Assembly (NCBI GenBank): GCA_937996585.1 | Contig: CALKUW010000357.1 | Span: forward strand, 1-9,956 | Direction of reading: 5' to 3' | From: an uncultured Flavobacteriales bacterium | GTDB lineage: Bacteria; Bacteroidota; Bacteroidia; Flavobacteriales_D; Sanyastnellaceae | DNA length: 9,956 nucleotides | In this document: in pieces, positions 7,278 through 9,956 of the stretch | How positions within the stretch are numbered: the first letter of the stretch is position 1 | How the letters are laid out: the number at the start of each line of letters is the position of its first letter | The notes under the pieces: generated by a model | The model's database searches: none | What the model saw: only the letters and a program-made list of their open reading frames with translations | What the model was told of the DNA's origin: nothing | Position numbers and translations under genes: made by a program

Positions 7278-7489
7278 GCCACGGGATGACCCCGGTGCGT
7301 TGACGCATGTCATTCCAGCGGATGACCGACGTGGCTGTTGGGGGCGAAGGGCCACCCCATCTTCGTCATGTCTGAAAGGGGCAAACGAAGCGCAACCGCT
7401 TCTCCGAACCGCCCCATAACATCAGCAAGCATGGTTTTGGTTTCTTCCAGCGGGAGGTGTTCGCAACGGCGTTCACCTCCCCATTTTTT
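7278..7489 (+). ncRNA. Candidate structured RNA or xseA leader
   Basis: No believable coding sequence lies between the two terminators. In order, the region can form: an outer GCCACG/CGTGGC pair (7278-7283 with 7330-7335) enclosing a hairpin at 7283-7316 (GGGATGAC with GTCATTCC, a CCCG bulge, GTGCG with CGCAT, TTGA loop); a hairpin GCGAAG/CTTCGT at 7344-7366 extended by GACGTG (7328-7333) with CATGTC (7367-7372); a hairpin GAAGCG-CAAC-CGCTTC at 7387-7402 enclosed by GGGGC (7378-7382) with GCCCC (7411-7415); and the terminator-like hairpin at 7452-7481 followed by T6. Bases 7330-7333 can take part in either of two helices, so the fold could switch. It does not match tRNA, SRP RNA or RNase P RNA as I know them. 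No clear promoter was found. The 5' end is not defined and strand is inferred from the terminator. Confidence 0.4.
7452..7489 (+). terminator. Terminator-like hairpin directly upstream of xseA
   Basis: The arms GGGAGGTG (7452-7459) and CACCTCCC (7474-7481) pair perfectly. Inside, CGC/GCG can pair around an AACG loop. Two bases later comes a T6 run at 7484-7489, which ends where an in-frame ATG begins (7490). The orientation terminates + strand transcripts. It could end a small RNA from 7278 onward or act as an attenuator for xseA. The GGAGGTG in its left arm looks like a Shine-Dalgarno sequence, but no start codon sits at the right distance from it. Confidence 0.7.
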
Positions 7490-7510
7490 ATGGGTAAGTT
7501 TCAGGTTCCC

Positions 7511-8956
7511 ATGACGTCCGGTCCAGACCTTTCATCGACCCCTGCCAACCGAGTTGACGAGCGGGACGTGTACCCCCTGAGCAAGGTGGCACGCGCTGTG
7601 GAGAAGATGCTGGAGGACCGGACCCGAGGCCGGCTCTTCTGGGTCCGGGCAGAGATCAGCGAATTCAACATCAACAAGGGACATGCCTATCTGAGTCTCG
7701 TGGAGGCTATGGAAGGCAATACGGTCGCGAGGATACAGGGGCGCATCTGGGCGTCGCGCCTGTCTTCCATCCGAAAGCAGTTGGGCCAGGAATTCGATGA
7801 GGTCCTCAAGCCTGGACGCGAAATCGTATTCAGTGCGCACATGGCGTTCCATGCCGTCTATGGGTTCTCGCTCAACATCCAGGAGATCGACCTCGATGTT
7901 CTGCTCGGTGAGATGGAGCGCAGGCGCAAGGCGACGCTGGAGGCGCTGACCAAGGAGGGCGCTGTGGGACGCAATGCGCAATTGTCCCTGTCGCCCGTAC
8001 CCCAGCGTTTGCTGCTCATCGGTTCGGCAGGGACGGCGGGGTTCACGGATTTCATGACCCACCTGCAAAACAATGCGTGGGGCTACGTGCAGGACATCGG
8101 CATCATCGATGCGACCGTGCAGGGTACGCAGGCGCCTGCCGCGCTCGTGAAGGCCCTGCACCGTGCAGGTCGGGTGGCCCTGAAGACGGATGTAGATGCG
8201 GTCGTGATGTTGCGCGGGGGAGGGGCAAAGCTGGATCTGGATGCGTTCAACGACCTGTCGCTATGTCGTACCATCGCCAGCATGGAGGTGCCCGTCATCG
8301 TTGGCATCGGCCATGAGACCGACCAGACGCTGGTGGACGTCGTGGCCCATACCGCTTGCAAGACCCCCACTGCCGTGGCGGATTTCATATTGGAGCGGAC
8401 AGCGGTATTCGAGGAGTCGATGGCGGTGGAGGCCCGCGCCATCGCCCAATTGGCCCGTACCCACATTGCAGACGACAAAGGCCTGTTGGGCAGGATGGCG
8501 ACTTTCATCCGGGAACGGCCATTGACCTTCGTTCGAACCGAAAGGGGAGCGCTTCATACCGGCGCCAATGGTGTGGTTCGGCGCTCGCGTTCGCTGCTGG
8601 CGGAGAGGTTGGCCCAACTGGGCAACGTAAAATCCTTGCTGGCCTCCGGGAGCAGTGCGATCGTACCGGTACGATACGACAGGTTGCGTGACGCGGAGGA
8701 ACAGATCATGCGGGAGGCCACACGCCAATTGCGTCAGCACGAAGAGCGCATGGGAAGCATCAAGGGGACCTTGGCCATGCTCGGACCCGAGCCCACGCTC
8801 AAGCGCGGTTTTTCGGTCACCCGGAAGGATGGCAAGGCCATCCGCGATGCCGGTGAATTGAAGGTGGGGGATCAAGTGGAGACCCAATTCGCCGAGGGAA
8901 CGGTGTCCTCCACCATCACGGAAATCAAGAAAAACGACGAAACCAATCAGCCATGA
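7511..8956 (+). CDS. xseA: Exodeoxyribonuclease VII large subunit
   Basis: XseA is the catalytic subunit of exonuclease VII, which degrades single-stranded DNA from both ends into short oligonucleotides during repair; it acts in the cytoplasm with XseB. From ATG 7511 the protein has 481 residues (E. coli XseA has about 456). An N-terminal OB-fold (about residues 30-130) includes the Phe-Trp-Val-Arg-Ala-Glu-Ile-Ser strand. The core follows, with Asp180, Arg235 in Arg-Gly-Gly-Gly, and His268 and Asp271 in Gly-His-Glu-Thr-Asp. These match in motif and spacing the residues reported as essential in E. coli. A long charged helical region and the Leu-Lys-Arg-Gly-Phe-Ser-Val C-terminal segment complete it. 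The frame is open back to GTG 7457, but that codon lies in a terminator-like hairpin, so it is unlikely. ATG 7490 or 7511 is more likely, and I chose 7511 because the extra residues look non-conserved. The stop overlaps xseB. Confidence 0.96.
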   Translation: MTSGPDLSSTPANRVDERDVYPLSKVARAVEKMLEDRTRGRLFWVRAEISEFNINKGHAYLSLVEAMEGNTVARIQGRIWASRLSSIRKQLGQEFDEVLKPGREIVFSAHMAFHAVYGFSLNIQEIDLDVLLGEMERRRKATLEALTKEGAVGRNAQLSLSPVPQRLLLIGSAGTAGFTDFMTHLQNNAWGYVQDIGIIDATVQGTQAPAALVKALHRAGRVALKTDVDAVVMLRGGGAKLDLDAFNDLSLCRTIASMEVPVIVGIGHETDQTLVDVVAHTACKTPTAVADFILERTAVFEESMAVEARAIAQLARTHIADDKGLLGRMATFIRERPLTFVRTERGALHTGANGVVRRSRSLLAERLAQLGNVKSLLASGSSAIVPVRYDRLRDAEEQIMREATRQLRQHEERMGSIKGTLAMLGPEPTLKRGFSVTRKDGKAIRDAGELKVGDQVETQFAEGTVSSTITEIKKNDETNQP

Positions 8957-9165
8957 GTGATTCACAGGACCCCAAAGGGTATGACGAGGCCTATGCCGAA
9001 TTGAAGACCATCCTGGACGACCTGCAACAGGATGCGATCGGGGTGGATGAATTGGCGGATAAAGTGAAGCGCGCCGCCCAACTGATCGCCTTCTGCGGGG
9101 CCCGCCTGCGCAAGGCCGAAGGTGAGGTTCAGAAAGTGCTGGAGGAGCTCGGTGAGGCAGATTGA
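8953..9165 (+). CDS. xseB: Exodeoxyribonuclease VII small subunit
   Basis: A 70-residue, charged, all-helical protein, close to the usual 60-80 residues of XseB. Several copies of it coat the coiled-coil arm of XseA in the exonuclease VII complex. The N-terminal half has the typical Tyr-x-Glu-Ala-Tyr-Ala-Glu-Leu-Lys-x-Ile-Leu pattern, a bend around Ile-Gly-Val-Asp-Glu-Leu, and a second helix with Lys-Val-Lys-Arg-Ala and Cys-x-x-Arg-Leu-Arg-Lys-Ala-Glu. Its ATG at 8953 shares ATGA with the xseA stop, so the two are one operon and probably translationally coupled. No separate promoter or ribosome binding site is needed. Confidence 0.95.
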   Translation: MSDSQDPKGYDEAYAELKTILDDLQQDAIGVDELADKVKRAAQLIAFCGARLRKAEGEVQKVLEELGEAD

Positions 9166-9194
9166 GCCGTTCAGGTAGCCCATATACAAATCCG

Positions 9195-9212
9195 TACCCT
9201 TGATTCAGGGTA
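9195..9212. other. Small inverted repeat after xseB
   Basis: TACCCT (9195-9200) and AGGGTA (9207-9212) pair around a TGATTC loop. The stem has only six pairs and no T run follows, so it is a weak candidate for the end of the xse transcript. The short gap 9166-9258 contains no other gene. Confidence 0.3.
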
Positions 9213-9226
9213 GGGTGAACCGTCTG

Positions 9227-9249
9227 TTTGGGGGGGTGTTATTATATTG
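9227..9249 (+). promoter_or_regulatory. Possible Bacteroidota-type promoter for the downstream secreted protein
   Basis: TTTG at 9227-9230 and TATATTG at 9243-9249 resemble the TTTG and TAnnTTTG boxes used by the main Bacteroidota sigma factor. The second box is one T short and the spacing of 12 bases is shorter than the usual 17-20. A run of seven Gs at 9230-9236 lies between them. If real, the transcript would have almost no leader before ATG 9259. Confidence 0.25.
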
Positions 9250-9258
9250 AATTCACTC

Positions 9259-9956
9259 ATGGACCAACGCCCGCTCATCCGCTTGTTGGCTTGCTGCTGC
9301 CTTTGTCTGCCGCTGACCCTTGAAGGTCAGCAAGCGGCTTATGGTCCAACGGTATATGGCTCCTCAGAGGATGCAAGGATGGCCGCTGTCGAAAGCACGG
9401 TGGCTCGGCAATGGAATGAGCTTCTGCTGGAGGCGATTCGGGGTGACTTCGCCCGACCTACCGTCCACGCGCGGAACCTCTTTCACACGTCCGTTGCGAT
9501 GTATGACGCGTTTGCCATCTATGATGACCTCGACGCGCCTTGTTTCCTCGGCAATACATGGGGAGACTTTACCTGTCCGATCGATACTGCGCTCATCGAT
9601 GTGCCAACGGACCCCAGCCTTCGGGCAGAAGCGGTGGACATGGCCATGAGCTATGCGGCCTACAGATTGTTGACTCATCGTTTTTTGGACAGTCCGGGGG
9701 CTTCGACCTCACTCGCGGCTTTCGATGCGGAGATGAATCTGCTGGGGTATCCGACCACCTATCTGTCCGAGGACCTTTCTGAGGGACCGGCCGCTCTGGG
9801 CAATTACATAGCGGCACGAATGATCGAGTTTGGGTTGCAGGATGGCGCCAATGAACACATCGATTATGGCAACGTCAATTATGCTCCCATCAATCCGGAC
9901 CTTGAGTTGGCATCTCCCGGAAATCCGGGACTGGTGGATCCAAATGCCTGGCAACC
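9259..9956 (+). CDS. Secreted vanadium haloperoxidase-like (PAP2-related) protein, 3'-truncated
   Basis: The frame opens at ATG 9259 and stays open to the window edge, giving 232 complete codons with no stop. Residues 1-25 form a short export signal: charged Met-Asp-Gln-Arg, then a Leu/Cys-rich hydrophobic core, with likely cleavage near Leu-Glu-Gly-Gln. The mature part has Val-Ala-Arg-Gln-Trp-Asn-Glu-Leu-Leu-Leu-Glu-Ala-Ile-Arg, then Asp-Phe-Ala-Arg-Pro-Thr-Val-His-Ala-Arg-Asn-Leu-Phe-His, Ala-Met-Tyr-Asp-Ala, Ala-Ala-Leu-Gly-Asn-Tyr-Ile-Ala, Gly-Leu-Gln-Asp-Gly-Ala-Asn-Glu, and Pro-Gly-Asn-Pro before Asp-Pro-Asn-Ala-Trp. This series is what I know from the N-terminal part of bacterial proteins annotated as vanadium-dependent haloperoxidases or DUF6851. 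The metal-binding PAP2-like part would lie beyond the window, so enzyme activity cannot be judged. No Shine-Dalgarno is seen. It lies 93 bases after xseB, probably as its own unit. Confidence 0.8.
   Translation, partial: MDQRPLIRLLACCCLCLPLTLEGQQAAYGPTVYGSSEDARMAAVESTVARQWNELLLEAIRGDFARPTVHARNLFHTSVAMYDAFAIYDDLDAPCFLGNTWGDFTCPIDTALIDVPTDPSLRAEAVDMAMSYAAYRLLTHRFLDSPGASTSLAAFDAEMNLLGYPTTYLSEDLSEGPAALGNYIAARMIEFGLQDGANEHIDYGNVNYAPINPDLELASPGNPGLVDPNAWQ

Noticed and set aside
7170..7355. 61-codon minus-strand open frame across the first terminator
   Set aside because: It overlaps the end of the giant gene and a strong terminator, and its product shows no domain or credible start context.
7378..7415. 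tRNA-like T-arm (GGTTCGGA on the minus strand)
   Set aside because: No cloverleaf, acceptor stem or properly paired T-stem could be built around it; the bases fit better in the GGGGC/GCCCC hairpin.
7532..8161. 209-codon minus-strand open frame opposite the xseA N-terminal half
   Set aside because: The sense frame encodes the conserved OB-fold and core of XseA; the antisense product is compositionally odd and unrecognisable.
8261..8965. 234-codon minus-strand open frame opposite xseA
   Set aside because: It lies entirely over the conserved catalytic and C-terminal parts of xseA and has no family motif or ribosome binding site.
9320..9649. 109-codon plus-strand open frame near the right edge
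   Set aside because: It is in another frame within the haloperoxidase-like gene, whose frame carries a signal peptide and a full series of family motifs.

Overview
The window looks like a G+C-rich member of the Bacteroidota, probably a Flavobacteriales-like lineage. Three things point there. The first gene ends in a type IX secretion (T9SS) type A sorting domain. The XseA protein has Bacteroidota-style core motifs. The genes have no convincing Shine-Dalgarno sequences. All recognised genes lie on the + strand. The genus cannot be fixed from this window alone.

Region 1 (1-7206) is the 3' part of one giant gene that enters from the left edge. It encodes at least 2401 residues of a secreted or surface protein. 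The backbone is a chain of about 13 cysteine-bearing HYR/Ig-like repeats with an Asp-Asn-Cys-Asp motif and an Asp-x-Cys-Gly-Asn motif. Other modules are nested inside individual repeats rather than placed between them. These are four copies of a WGDGW beta-type module (one isolated, three in tandem), an insert of about 190 residues, and a pair of homologous domains of about 150 residues near the two ends. The protein closes with a T9SS sorting domain and the gene with a strong terminator.

Region 2 (7269-7489) has no credible protein gene. It holds a series of potential RNA hairpins and ends in a second terminator-like hairpin with a T6 run, placed directly before xseA. It could be a small RNA or a structured, attenuator-like leader of xseA.

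Region 3 (7511-9165) is the exonuclease VII operon, xseA-xseB, with an ATGA overlap that implies translational coupling. The two subunits form one DNA-repair nuclease.

Region 4 (9166-9956) is a short intergenic stretch followed by the 5' part of a secreted protein. It matches the N-terminal region of the vanadium-dependent haloperoxidase-like (PAP2-related) family and runs off the right edge. Its C-terminal catalytic part is outside the window. The housekeeping nuclease operon and the two exported proteins show no obvious functional link.
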